64,000 nt of DNA from Apostichopus japonicus. Lineage: Eukaryota; Echinodermata; Holothuroidea; Aspidochirotida; Stichopodidae. The stretch covers positions 2,809,501 through 2,873,500 of the forward strand of contig NC_092570.1 in the NCBI RefSeq assembly GCF_037975245.1, written 5' to 3'. Shown here in pieces: positions 34,378-47,100 of this stretch. Each line of letters begins with the position of its first letter. Within the stretch, counting starts at the first letter, position 1. The translations under genes and the position numbers were made by a program. The notes beneath the pieces are model-generated. The model worked only from the letters and a program-made list of their open reading frames with translations. It made no database searches and was not told where the DNA came from.

Positions 34378-34907
34378 CAGGGACGTAGCCAGGGGGGAGG
34401 GGGTGGTCAATGGCTCCAACCCCTCCCCTTTCGGTACCCCGAAAATAAAATTTAACTAAAAGCAGGAAATGTCATTAAAGCCCTCTTTTCAGGTCGAAGG
34501 AAGCTAAGCGACCCTTCTCAATCTTTCCCCTGAAGGTTCGTTTGCTACGTACGGTGGCTTAATAGGGACATTGGGGGGAAACAAATTGTCCTCAAATCTC
34601 GGAATGTTTACTTTTTTTTTATCTTGAATTGACTTTATTTGACCAAAATTTTGACTTTATAAGTTGAAACTTTGTGATAAAAATGTCAAAATTTGTACTT
34701 TTTAAACCAGTGTAGATCTAAGTAATACAATAATCTCATATTGTTTTATTTCCTGCAACGTGGGAGGCATTTTGGGCAAAAATTTTCTTTGTACTGTACA
34801 TCATGGTGCTCCTTTAAGTGTAATAATGCTCCTTTTGTGAGAAGTGCGACATTTGATATTCTGCTCCCCCCCCCCCCCCCTTTCAAATTTCTGGCTGCAT
34901 CCCTGGT
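34378..34907 (+). mobile_element. 530-bp TIR element related to T1
   Basis: It begins AGGGACGTAGCCAG and ends CTGGCTGCATCCCT, imperfect inverted repeats (12 of 14 matching). The interior has AAAATTTTCTTTGTACTG, similar to the T1 copy at 17657, and a poly(C) run near the right end. There is no coding capacity. Confidence 0.7.
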
Positions 34908-37900
34908 ATTAAGTCCCACAATCAGGTCCCTATTATTCAGCCTAGATCAAACTTGCTGGTTTTTAAATTAGGTAAAGTACTACTGGGAAGGTTTTGCATC
35001 CAATTGTTACTCAGTCATTTCTATATCATTAAGCACGGCAAGAACTCCTCACTACCTATTAATTCTACCATCATATATATCTGTACCGAGTAGTTTACAG
35101 ACAGCAGTTTCCTGATGCAAAATGCCTAATGGCATATTACTAAGTACTATACCAAGCAGAATGTACTTCATCTTCATGGATAGCTAAGAATTCTTAGCTA
35201 TTTCAATCACCCTAAGTAACAGTAACAGATTCAGTTAACCCTGTTCTTAATTATAACTCACGCAGCAAATAAGTTACTTGTGTAAAGACTGGCAGGGGTT
35301 GCTTTTGAAAAAAAACAAAACAATGCAAAACTTTGCATTGACTTAATTGTTCTCAGATTTCCTCTTTTGTTTCTCATGAAAATGCTATCCTAACTTACTA
35401 TTTTCTTAAACGAATGCTTGGGCCTACACCGTTAGAAAGCTGATGAATTAAATCAAGTTAAAAATAGGCCTACCACATTTTATTCTGTTGAATGAGATAT
35501 ATTAAATTAACTACGCATTTGAGACTTTTCTTAAACAGTAACGACATGAATGACGAAAGTCACAGTATGGATGCTCGCTTTGTTTCCTGCCATAATGCGA
35601 TCACATTAAACATATTGAACAGAAATTCTAAGCTACAGCCTATGCTTAATTTAAAATCACGGGTTCATCTGTTAGGCTAGGGCCTACGGATATGATTTAC
35701 TTATCTAATATTGACATAAATACATAAGTTTTTCCCCGTGACGGAAAATTACTTGCCTTCCTATCCTAGTCACTTGCAGGCGGTAACGTTGGGAGGCCGG
35801 CAGCAATTGGGACTGAAGCGGATACATAAACTAAATGTGTGCTGTCGACGTAACGAGCATCGTCTTTATTTCGCAGAATAGTCATTTGGCAGAGTACATG
35901 CGCGCGGACGGACAGCATGATATATTGCGCTGTCAGGATCTTCATGTGGTTTTGAAATAATGTAAACACAAAACGGTTGCCAGGTTACGCAACCGGCCAA
36001 AATTGTCAGCCAAATCGGTTATGGCATTAATAAAATTTTTATTCTAAATCTTTGTTGAATTTGTTATTTTTTCATTGTTTTGTGGTTTTAACTGTAATAT
36101 TGTATTAATTTTAGCGTCTCGTTTGTGTGCTACTTTTCTGTACTTTTTTTTAATAAGTATTACTTCCAATTTGTTCACTTATTCATCGTTTGTAATTTAC
36201 CTTTGATTTGTACAGCGTCTAAGAGAATTTACAGTTTATTGGATAAGAGGCTTATAAGTTTGGAATATTATTATTATTACTATTATTATTATATCACTTC
36301 CATGGGAATCCGTTTTAAACGGTAATGAATAAGGTTGAATAATTTGTGATTGCTTGCCAATATCTCAATTTCATGTTGTCTTTGATATTGTGATAATTCA
36401 TATTCTAGCTAATTCATTCCATTTAACAAACTTTTGTCCTTCGGTGAAGCCCCCAGATCAACTTGCTCAGTGTGAAGTTCCTGTAAGCCTATAGCTTTGG
36501 AGTTAATCGTGCTTACAACGTTTCATACATTGACCTCTCTTCACCTATGACCATCACAGAAAACAACATGGTTCATGTACTCACAAAAGTGACATTATTC
36601 AACGTGAATAATGTATTCAATACATTATTCAACGTGATTAACTCTTAAAAGGAAACATTATTAAAATAGTTTAAAATCAAACCATCTTGATTCAAATGAT
36701 CTAATTTGTTCTTCCTTTATATAGGAATTTCATAAAATCCACAACCCCCCCCCCCCCACCCTCCCCTCAACTGATAAGCATGCGACACACTGTTAATTTC
36801 TCTACATACAAGATAAACAGTCTGAATACAATAAAAAGAAGATAGATTGACAAATATTGTATTTTATAATTTATGGTCAGTATTTGACTACATATGAAAA
36901 TCAATTTATAATTGTTTTAAATCAAAGTCCGCCTGAAAGAGCTGCTGAAAAACTATTGGAGGAGATTGATAATTTTCAGGTCAGCTTATTGCCTTTTTTC
37001 TTATATATGTTTGCAAATACTTGAAATATTTACATGCATCTTGCAACAAACAGTGGCAAATTATTTCAGTAAATTGGTTTATATTTTTGTTACACGTAAG
37101 TTTCAATAAAAATTACAATATCTGAGAAATTTTACATAATTATTTCAGTTAGTTTGCTGTTGCTTATTTTTACCTGCAGCTATATAATTAACTACAGTTA
37201 CTCCTGGCATATCTAGACACAGTAACGTTTTCTAGTACGTTTAGGTATTGCGTACATATTATCGTTAGTTTAAGATCAACTTTGAGCTGAACTTTTTTCT
37301 TATTTAAGTCTTGCTATATCCTAGAACAAGAAAAAAAAGGGGTCAAAAATTGAATACTGGTAAATGTTCCTATTTCTTTTAGTTTTTCGAGATATTCAGC
37401 CTGAAAATATGGCAAATCTATAGCATAAACATTTATAGCTGAATTGATGAAAATACATCAGCTCCTCAATCCAGGACGGAATATTAATATTCATCCATTA
37501 TCCATCAATTCAAATAAAATGCAACCAACACATGTTCTTTGTGGAAACTTCATATGGGTAGAAGCATAGACATAGGAGCCCAATTTGATTTGGGTGGGCT
37601 GTAACGACTTGCCCGAAAAATATAACCAAAATTTTCACGTGGTCATCCTCCTATAATGTAACAAAATACTGGTTGCATCTTGTTGGGATAACAGAACACC
37701 CAGTATTTTATTCACTAGAATTAGAGGAACTGGACCATATATATGGGAGAATCATGCCCATTACAATGCAAGTGTACACAGAGATTTGATTGAATTTCTG
37801 ATCTGGGATGTGACAGGTTCAAATTATTCAGGATTCCTTGTACAACTTATCCTACAAACATCCATACATACACACATAAATTCACGCATACTCAATACTG

Positions 37901-38604
37901 TAAGAATATATACTGAGTTTGTCACTCTTATGGTAATGTACTTGATGTTAAAGGAAAGATAAAGGTAGCTGAAAGTATAACTTATTTTCACCATCAGAGA
38001 TAAAATTTAAAAAAAAAAAAGGTTTGCGTAATATTTGTGCAAAATAACTTTTGAGTTAGATAAATATGTACTGAATAGATATTGTACCCAAAAAATACAA
38101 AATATGACATGAAATTACATGAATCATACACACTTAAAATCCCAGTGCAAAATGAAGCTATCAAACACCATAACCTAGCTACCACAACCTAACATTTTGA
38201 CATGTTTAAAACAACCTGTATGTTACACAGAAACAAAGAAATGGTATTGAATAACTTTACTCTGTTGTGCTAGATCGAATACAATAGGATTATATTTGGC
38301 TTAAAGCAGCTTAGAACATTCTGAGGTAGAAAACTATGTAAGTTAAAGCAAATAAAGCTATAAAATGATCAGCCTTCAATGTCAAAATGTGCTTTGATCA
38401 AAAATATGTATCATTATATTGATGAAAAATATACCCATATATACAACAATAAACTGAAGCAGAAATATCAAGCTAGAAAGGACTAGGACTAGGACACATA
38501 CAAAAATTGTATTTTCAGCTGCATGGGGAGAAGTTTGGATTTGCTTTAAAGAAGCTTTACAAAAGCAGTACTTTTTCATATATCATCATTTGCAAATACA
38601 CCCT

Positions 38605-38895
38605 ACCAAGATAGAAGTCAAAGAAAAAACAGCCGAGATAGAAGGCAAAGAAAAAACAGCCGAGATAAAAGGCAAAGAAAAATAACACCCATGATAGAAG
38701 GCAAAGAAAAAAACAGCCAAGATAGAATTTGCACCCAAGTTAGAAGGCAAAGAAATAACACCCAAAATAGAAGCCAACAAACAAACCCAACCAAGATAGA
38801 GGGCAAAGGGAAACACCCACGATAGAAGGCAAAGAAAAAACACCCACGATAGAAGGAAAAGAAAAAACAGCCGAGATAGAATGCAAAGAAAAGAA
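38605..38895. repeat. 24-25-bp minisatellite (GATAGAAGGCAAAGAAAAAACAGCC)n
   Basis: About 12 copies with variant joints (CAGCCGA, CACCCAC, CACCCAA). Overlapping minus-strand frames of 124-150 residues with SRLFFLCLL-type repeats are translations of this array, not proteins. Confidence 0.93.
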
Positions 38896-40894
38896 GAGAT
38901 TGGTGAGAAGGGCTTGGTAGCGGTTGGGAATGAAGGGAGGGGAAATTCATATGATCCAACCCATAAATTGCTTTTTTTGTTAATGAAACCAATTAAATTG
39001 CTTGATGGAAAGTGATCCACATAAAATATGTGCAACATGGACCTTCGCTACACTTTCTTGGAAAGTAAAAACTCCAAAGGCTAACTTAAAAAAAAAAAAT
39101 CATGACCTTGCATTCAAGAATGTCATCTGACATTTTTGCTACTACAGTAGTTGGCATAATGTATCTTGATCAAAATTGCACATGTCAGAGAGTATAAATA
39201 TTGGTTTCAATAAAAAAATAATAAAAAAATAAACATCATTTCAATCAGTCACTCAATGTGACGGAACAAGTTATGGAATAGACGTAATTTTGTTTGCTAA
39301 CCAACCTATCTGCGACAACAGCTATTGGTTGTACACCTCTGTTGCGAATATTCCCAATAAAGCATGCCCACCTTGCCCCCACCCCGTTCAAATGCCGGAC
39401 TGTTGAGACATTGAGTTGTTTTGTTAGACTTTCGTCAATGTAGGGAACAATTAAGATGCTTTGAACCACCAAGAGGGCAAAAGACTATCTTTTGGAAATC
39501 TTTGTTACTTCTAACAGCAAACAGTGATGACAAATTTATCGTCCAGCTATGTAGAATTGTTTTCTGTTTTTGTATCAAGGAGAAACATGACATGAACAGA
39601 CATTAGAAGGATATTCTCCTCGTGTAAGCCAATTTTTAAGGTAGACCAAACTTCAACATACCAATATTTGAACTCCCCCGCCCCCGACTATCTTGAAGAC
39701 CTTTTTATCTGCTACTGGAATGGAAACTTGTGTCTGTTTCATGTGTTCCATTGTTAGTGAATGGACCTCAGTGGGTGTGGTCTGTGTTGTTAAATATGGG
39801 AGGTGCAGCATTCTCTTCAAGGTCATGTGCTAATTTCTCCATTCCTTTGTGTATTAAAGCAACAATGCACAAGGTCACATATGCCACTGACGTGCTTGAA
39901 AATAAGTGGTCCTGGTCCGGAGCTAACAACAGCATCCTTGAACCTGGAAAGTTAGGTACAGTATCTACGAAGCAATTTCACAATTGTTCACAGATTTTTT
40001 TGCTAAATTGTTGGCAGCAATTAACATTTATTAATCTTCTTTGAATTTGTTGTTACGTTACAAAATAACGTTGCTGTTTCAACAACCTTAAAAGTAAGAC
40101 CAAGTTGTCAGAGGGACCACCAGCACAAAAATCTTCAGAAATGTTTGCCCTGTGGAATGCACATGATTGAACCTTTGCTCTGATCATCAAACTTCCCTAA
40201 ACAAAACAGTACTTGTAGTGAATGTAGGTAATTATACAAAACGACATGAAAAATGTTCAAAGTTGCCACTTTTTCCAGTTTGTTAAAAGAAACTTTCAGA
40301 CTTCTTAGAAACAAAGGAAAATTTTTAGAAATATTGATAGAATTGACAGCCAGGATGATGAAATTTTATTCCATATCTTACTTACGGCTGTTTAAGTTAA
40401 AGATGTTGAACTTGGGATCAATATAATATAAAAAATAAACGTCCCAATTAAGAAAGGCCTCGATCTGTAAAGAATACATAAGTTTTATTGCACAATTATT
40501 CTCATGAGTAAAAGTAGATCTTTCTTAAAATTGTTACAAAACTTATGACTTGATTCTCTAAGAAAGACAGACAAGTTGAAAAGTTGAAAGAGAAGACTGA
40601 ATGACAGCCAAATTCTAGAAGTAAAGACGAGAAATTTGCAAGTTTAAAGTTGTGCAATATTTGTCCAATATAGGGAAACATTCATTCTTTTTTTTTATAA
40701 CCGACAAATTAAACTGTCTGAATGTAAACCATATAGCCCATCTCTGGTAGGTTCATGAATACCAGAATACATACCATAAAAATAATGCTTTTGGACAAGG
40801 GTTAATATGCAAGGCACACTACACTTGCATACATAACCAGTGTACAACATTTTCGCAGTGCTATAAATTCATACCCGATCAGACCCTGGCGAAG

Positions 40895-41179
40895 CTAGCT
40901 TCCTTGTGGCCAGGGACTACTTGCACACTTCATTGCTTCCTCATAAGATGGAGGGAGATCTAGCGCATGGTTGATGTATGGAGAGGGCCCACCGTCTGAC
41001 GTTGGTCCCAAATGAGGTTGAGGGGATGCACTGGGAGTCAGAGCTGCAGTATTCATCGGTAACTGAGATGGAGGGTTGACTGCAGCATTATGTGATACCA
41101 CTGCAAGGGTCGGAGCCGTGGGAGAGGGGTTCTCATCTGACACATTGGCTCCCGGTGTCGACGTCGATGAGGGTGGTTG
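40895..41179 (-). CDS. Gene B last exon (PPSY tail)
   Basis: 285 bp with stop; acceptor TATCTTCCAG. Encodes QPPSSTSTPGANVSDENPSP, then MNTAALTPSAS (compare MNTAAMALGTT in gene A) and LDLPPSYEEAMKCASS. It lacks the three repeats of the gene A tail. The weak similarity outside the ends fits a disordered cytoplasmic segment held only by its PPxY motif. Confidence 0.85.
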   Translation of the reverse strand, partial: QPPSSTSTPGANVSDENPSPTAPTLAVVSHNAAVNPPSQLPMNTAALTPSASPQPHLGPTSDGGPSPYINHALDLPPSYEEAMKCASSPWPQGS

Positions 41180-44100
41180 CTGGAAGATAAAGAATCGTTA
41201 CACGTCAGCATGGACATGTATCTATGGAGCAGTCCAGTCGCAACCAGAAATCAAGAACGGGTGCTGTCACAATCTGGTATTATGCAACACCTAATTATAT
41301 TCCGGCTATTTGATTGGTCAATTGCTCGTCGATTGCATGCAAAATCCGCTCTATTCCACTCTATGAAATAGAACCATATGTTATACTTTTTTGATAGCAC
41401 TTCTTTCAATGGTAACAGAGCAGAGAAACCTGTCTGTTCAAAACAATCTGTTGCATGAGTACATTTTACATACAATTATATCCAAATTTGAAGGTGTTGT
41501 ATAAAACAAATAATGAATGGTTTCCATTCGTGCAATAGTGTAAATATTTCATTCGTTGAAAGAAGTAATTTGTTCCATTCAACTCGGCTGCGCCTCGTTG
41601 AATGGAACATTCCATCTTTCAACTCATGAAATATTTGCACTAAATGCACTCATAACCATTCATTATTTGTATACTATCTATTTCCCACAAACTTGCAAAG
41701 CTACCGCCTGAACGATATTAAAAGTTGTATAAAACATTTTCACAAGTTTAACAGGAACTTGATTGTTTGCTATTTTATGGTTATAGTGGTCATTTATTCT
41801 GCTATCGAAATGCACCACTTCTCACTCATTGTTACTGCATGTGCTCAATTTGGTTTTAGTTTCTCTTTGGGACTGCTGTCACCAATAAAGATAAATCCAG
41901 ACTGATAAAATTCCTTAAGTATGCATCACAAATACTGCATATCGACTATCAATCATTAAGAGAGGAAGTAAATGGAGCTGCTAGGAGAGCTAGACTTCGT
42001 CAGAATGACAGAAAAAATCAGGAATGACGATAAACACCCACTGCATGTCCCACTCATGAGTCATCTAGTGAAGTCAACCAGAACCATCAGAAATCCAAAT
42101 ATCTTGCCCAAATATAGAATTCAACTGTATAGTAATTCGTTCATACACCGTGCAGCAATGGTTACACAATTTGATAGTTTAGAACCTTTATTATAGTTTC
42201 AGTAATGACTGTTTCATCATTTTATGTTTAAACCATTTAACAATCTTATTTCTTTCACTTACCATTTACCATATCATTTGTTTAATCTTAACAAGAACTG
42301 TTTTTTTTTTTGTACGCCTATTTATAAATATTTTATATTTATACTGGTTTAAAATAAATCGTATAAATCGAAATCGAAAACGATACTGTTCATCGTACTT
42401 GGATGTTAACGAAACACATAAAATGTGAAAAGCAAGTGTATGGTGGTCAAGTAGTTGCATCACCTGAAATGGTGAAATAAAAATGAAGGGGAATTCTGCA
42501 GGAATATACCAAGGGTGGACAGGTCCAAAATGCTTTGTTGCAAAATACTTTTTTAAGAGGTGGTATATTCATAATCCAACATAAACTTTAAAAAAAATTC
42601 GGATCAATTCACTTACAAGACATTCACCTTTCAAAACATGTTAAAATGTCTAGAATGCTTCTTTCAAACTAAATCGTAAATTATTCCCTTTCATAAACTA
42701 TTAAACATGTTATTTGAGGCCCTTACAAATTTATACTGTATACATTTTAGTGATATTTTCTTTCTTTTGTTTGTTCAATGCTCTGTGGTTTCCTAGATGG
42801 ACTCTGTTTAATTCCTTATTTTTCGTTTCTTTGTTTTATCCTGTTTCTGGCAGCATTTCTTCATATATAGTGAGTATTAATATCAGTCCTTTAGGGATGA
42901 ATCAGGGATGTTTTGGTCTTCAGCGACTTGAATATCAACGATAGATATACAGACACTGAATAACATATCAAATACGCTACCAAAACAGTCCAGAATGCAA
43001 AAATGCACTGTGGTGTCGATGATATAACATGAGTAGTTTTCTTCATGAATCTGAGGTAATGTATAGTGGAGGTGTGCAACATACTTGATCTTTTTATTAC
43101 AGTGAAAAGCAGTGTGATGTGACAAACAATAAATTCACAATGACATGTTATGAAATGACCACCTGACCTCAACAACAGACTTCTTGTACTAAATGTGATT
43201 CATCAACATACTAAAAATGACAAATGTCCTTGTTGAAATATTGTGTTAAACATTGTTTTCACAATTTGACCCCTGGTGAACTCAAACAACATTGACCTCT
43301 GCCCACATTAGGCTTCTTGTACTCAATGTGGTACAATTACATACCAAATATGCGATCTGTCCAAGCTTCCCTTGGGATATTATGTTTAGGAAGGTGTGTT
43401 AGTGTAGAGTGAAAGGTAAGAGGGGAGTTAAGTAAATGTTTGGCATTTGTTCACTTTAAATGACATTTGACCTCTACTAAAATCAATCTAGGCTCCTTTT
43501 TACCCATTGGTTTACAACTTCATACCAAGTATGAGATCTACCCAAGCTTCCAATATTGAGATATTATGTAAAAAGGTTTTCACAATTTGACCTCTGATGA
43601 CCCCAAATAACCTTTGATCTCCACCAACAACAAGAGGCATCTTGTATTCAATGTGGTATTTTAACACACTAAATATGAGGTCTGCCCAAGCTTCCCTTCT
43701 TGAGATATCATATATACAAGATTATCACAATTTTAGCCCTGGTGACCCCAAACAACCCGCTTTGACCAAAAATAGAATAGGCTTCTTGTACTCAATGTGG
43801 TACTTCTTCACACTAGATATGAAGTTGGTCTGACCTTCCCATCTTCAGATATCGTGTTTTCAAGCTCGGCGTCACACATACACTATCGTGAATGCAAAGG
43901 ATACGATTTGTCATGGAAACCAAACTGGTGAAATGTTGCATCTTATGAAATGACAATGATGGCCTGTGTGTTAGACTTAGTAGTCCAGTCAGTTTCACTG
44001 AAGAGCTTCACTGATATGCTTATATGGTAATTTTTCAAAATCAGAGTTGTAGAGAAATTCTACATGGTCTAATATGTACACCAGTGTAAAGCTTGTCTTC

Positions 44101-47100
44101 AACATATCAAATTTTAATGTAATACTGTGCCTAAGCTCAAGGCCATCGATCCAACAACTTAAGGATCTTAAGGATCTTTTACAGTACGGTTATGAGAACA
44201 AAAGGGTACAGAAACAATAAATACCAACCGTATTACATATCTCATACATTTTCATAGCACACTGAAAACAAAATGAAAAAAAAAAGTATAAAGTTGAAGG
44301 TAAAGTTTGAAAGGATAAATATGTGAGGAGGGGAATGAGAAAGGATCGAGTGGGGTGGGTGAATTAAATTGTAATACCAATGATAACTTTGGTTATTCAA
44401 AATCAAGCTCAGAAGCTTTCACTGTCATCCACTTTAACTTCTTCAAGTCCATTCACAAAGAGATCGCAATGGAAGAGTATAATATCAGTCATTTTTCAGC
44501 TAAAGTATTAAATAACTTTTAAATTAACTTTCACATTACAATACCAAGTAAGTGCAGATTATTCTGTACCAACTTCCAGTCTTTGGCTTTGAAGGGGAGC
44601 AGTGCATAATCTTCACGTTGCTGAGTAACATTACGCAGGGGATATTGTTGATGGTCTTTCGTGACGACCAATGTCAGGAAGAATGGTTGTTTTCATCAAA
44701 TTCAGATTGCAACAGTGAAATAAAGCAAAATCTTGGAAAGGCCTGTGATCCACAACCTAAAATCATGGGAGTTTTGTACTGGTTCAAAAGCTGCTGTTCT
44801 ATCCACCAAACCTACACATCATGCCTACTTTGTACATGCACAATATTATTACCATATCAAATTATACATGGATCGGTGTAACGTCCAAGTACAGCACAAC
44901 TCTATATAAGTGATTTATTCAAGTTACCTCATATGGTACCCAACATTATAAACCTTTTAGGAGAGAGGCAAATTAAGTGCCTTGCACAGCCAAATGATCT
45001 GGCCAGGAATGGAACTTACAACATAAGGTGGCAGCTATATATAGTTCATGGACTAACCAAACAGACCACAACACCCTCCATTACATTAATCCGTCAAACT
45101 TGCACATCAAGAAACATTGTGTCCTTGATTATTTGATACTCAAACTCATTGTTTGAATGTAACAGTACAGAATACAGAAATTTTTATTTTATAGGATTCA
45201 ATCCTTGTCCTCTTAGGTGAAGACATCATGTCAATAGGAGGATGCTTGGGGGAGGAAGAGGGGGTCTGCATTCTACTTTCACACAATAGGCACTATACAA
45301 CAGGCATAATTATACTTTAACATTATGCACTCTACTTTCACACAATACGCACTCTACTTTCACACAATAGGCAATAAACTTTCACAAAATAGGCGCTATA
45401 CTTTCACACAGGAGGTGCTATGCTTTCACACAATAGGCGCTACATTTTAAGACAATAGGCACTATACTTTCACACAATTGGCCATATAGATACTTTCACA
45501 CAATATTTAGGCACTAGATACTTTTACACAATGGGCACTATACCTTCACACAATAGGCACTATACTTTCACACCATAGGCACTACAGTATACTTTCACAC
45601 AATAGGCACTACATACTTTCACACAATAGGCACTATACCTCCACACAATAGGCACTATACTTTCACACCATAGGCACTAGATACTTTCACAAAATAGGCA
45701 CTATACTTTCACACAATAGGCACTATAGATACTTTCACACCATAGGCACTAGATACTTTCACAATATAGGCACTATACTTTCACACAATAGACACTAGAT
45801 ACTTTCACACAATAGGCACTATACTTTCACACATTAGGCACTATATAGTAGATACTTTCACACAATAGGCACTACACTTTCACACAATAGGCTATACTTT
45901 CACACAATAGGCACTATACTTTCACACAATAGGTGCTACACTTTCACACAATAGGCACTATACTTTCACACAATAGGCACTATACTTTCACACAATAGGT
46001 GCTACACTTTCACACAATATATAGGCACTATACTTTCACACAATAGGCACTATACCTTCACACCATAGGCACTACATACTTTCACACAATAGGCACTATA
46101 CCTTCACACAATAGGCACTATACTTTCACACCATAGGCACTAGATAGTAGATACTTTCACACAATAGGCACTACACTTTCACACAATAGGCACTACACTT
46201 TCACACAATAGGCACTATACTTTCACACAATAGGCACTACACTTTCACACAATAGGCACTATACTTTCACACAATAGGCACTATACTTTCACACCATAGG
46301 CAATTACTTTCACACAATAGGCACTATATACTGTACTTTCACACAATAGGCACTATACTTTCACACAATAGGCACTACACTTTCACACAATAGGCACTAC
46401 ACTTTCACACAATAGGCACTATACTTTCACACAATAGGCACTATACTTTCACACCATAGGCAATTACTTTCACACAATAGGCACTATATACTGTACTTTC
46501 ACACAATAGGCACTATACTTTCACACAATAGGCACTACACTTTCACACAATAGGCACTATACTTTCACACAATAGGCACTATACTTTCACACAATAGGCA
46601 CTATACTTTCACACAATAGGCACTATATAGTAGATACTTTCACACAATAGGCACTACACTTTCACACAATAGGCACTACACTTTCACACAATAGGCACTA
46701 TACTTTCACACAATAGGCACTATACTTTCACACAATAGGCACTATACTTTCACACAATAGGCACTATACTTTACACAATAGGCACTATACTTTCACACAA
46801 TAGGCACTATACTTTCACACAATAGGTGCTACTGGTCTGCCAAGATCACCTCTATTGTGTGATGCTGATTTCAGCCTTGCTGCAGAAGATTTAGCTGCAG
46901 CAGCTTCTCTTGTTAACACATATGCTTTCATTCATACTAAGAATTCTCTCAGGCACGTAGCCAGGAATTTGCCAAGGGAGGGGGGAACCTGTAGGCAAAC
47001 TATCAAAGCCGTAGATTCTGCATTGAAAACTATCTAAGCGTAGCGCCATGGGTTGCCTGTCTCCCAGATCGCTGGAAATGGCACTTCCCAAGCCTTGTAA

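Larger units (their letters stand above)
33774..40894. other. Region between genes A and B
   Basis: No gene could be supported. It contains a tetranucleotide tract (33962-34032) beside a SINE (34033-34237), a TIR element (34378-34907), an ATT run (about 36268-36293), a small palindrome CATTATTCAACGTGAATAATG (about 36593), a poly(C) run (36745) and a 24-25-bp minisatellite (38605-38895). A locally GC-richer stretch at 35760-35960 may be promoter-like but carries no recognisable protein. The right end should hold the gene B 3' UTR; AATAAA on the minus strand at 40489-40484 is a candidate poly(A) signal. Confidence 0.55.

Noticed and set aside
38586-39038. 150- and 124-residue minus-strand open frames with repeated FFLCLLSRL blocks
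   Set aside because: They are translations of the 24-25-bp minisatellite at 38605-38895 in two frames; no splice or domain signal.
39245-39472. 75-residue minus-strand open frame
   Set aside because: Composition is protein-like but no family, start or splice support could be found.
39730-40044. 104-residue plus-strand open frame
   Set aside because: No recognisable family, no neighbouring exons in phase; probably chance.
44552-44881. 109-residue plus-strand open frame rich in Cys
   Set aside because: No domain, splice or initiation signal was recognised and it sits in a repeat-rich intron of gene B.
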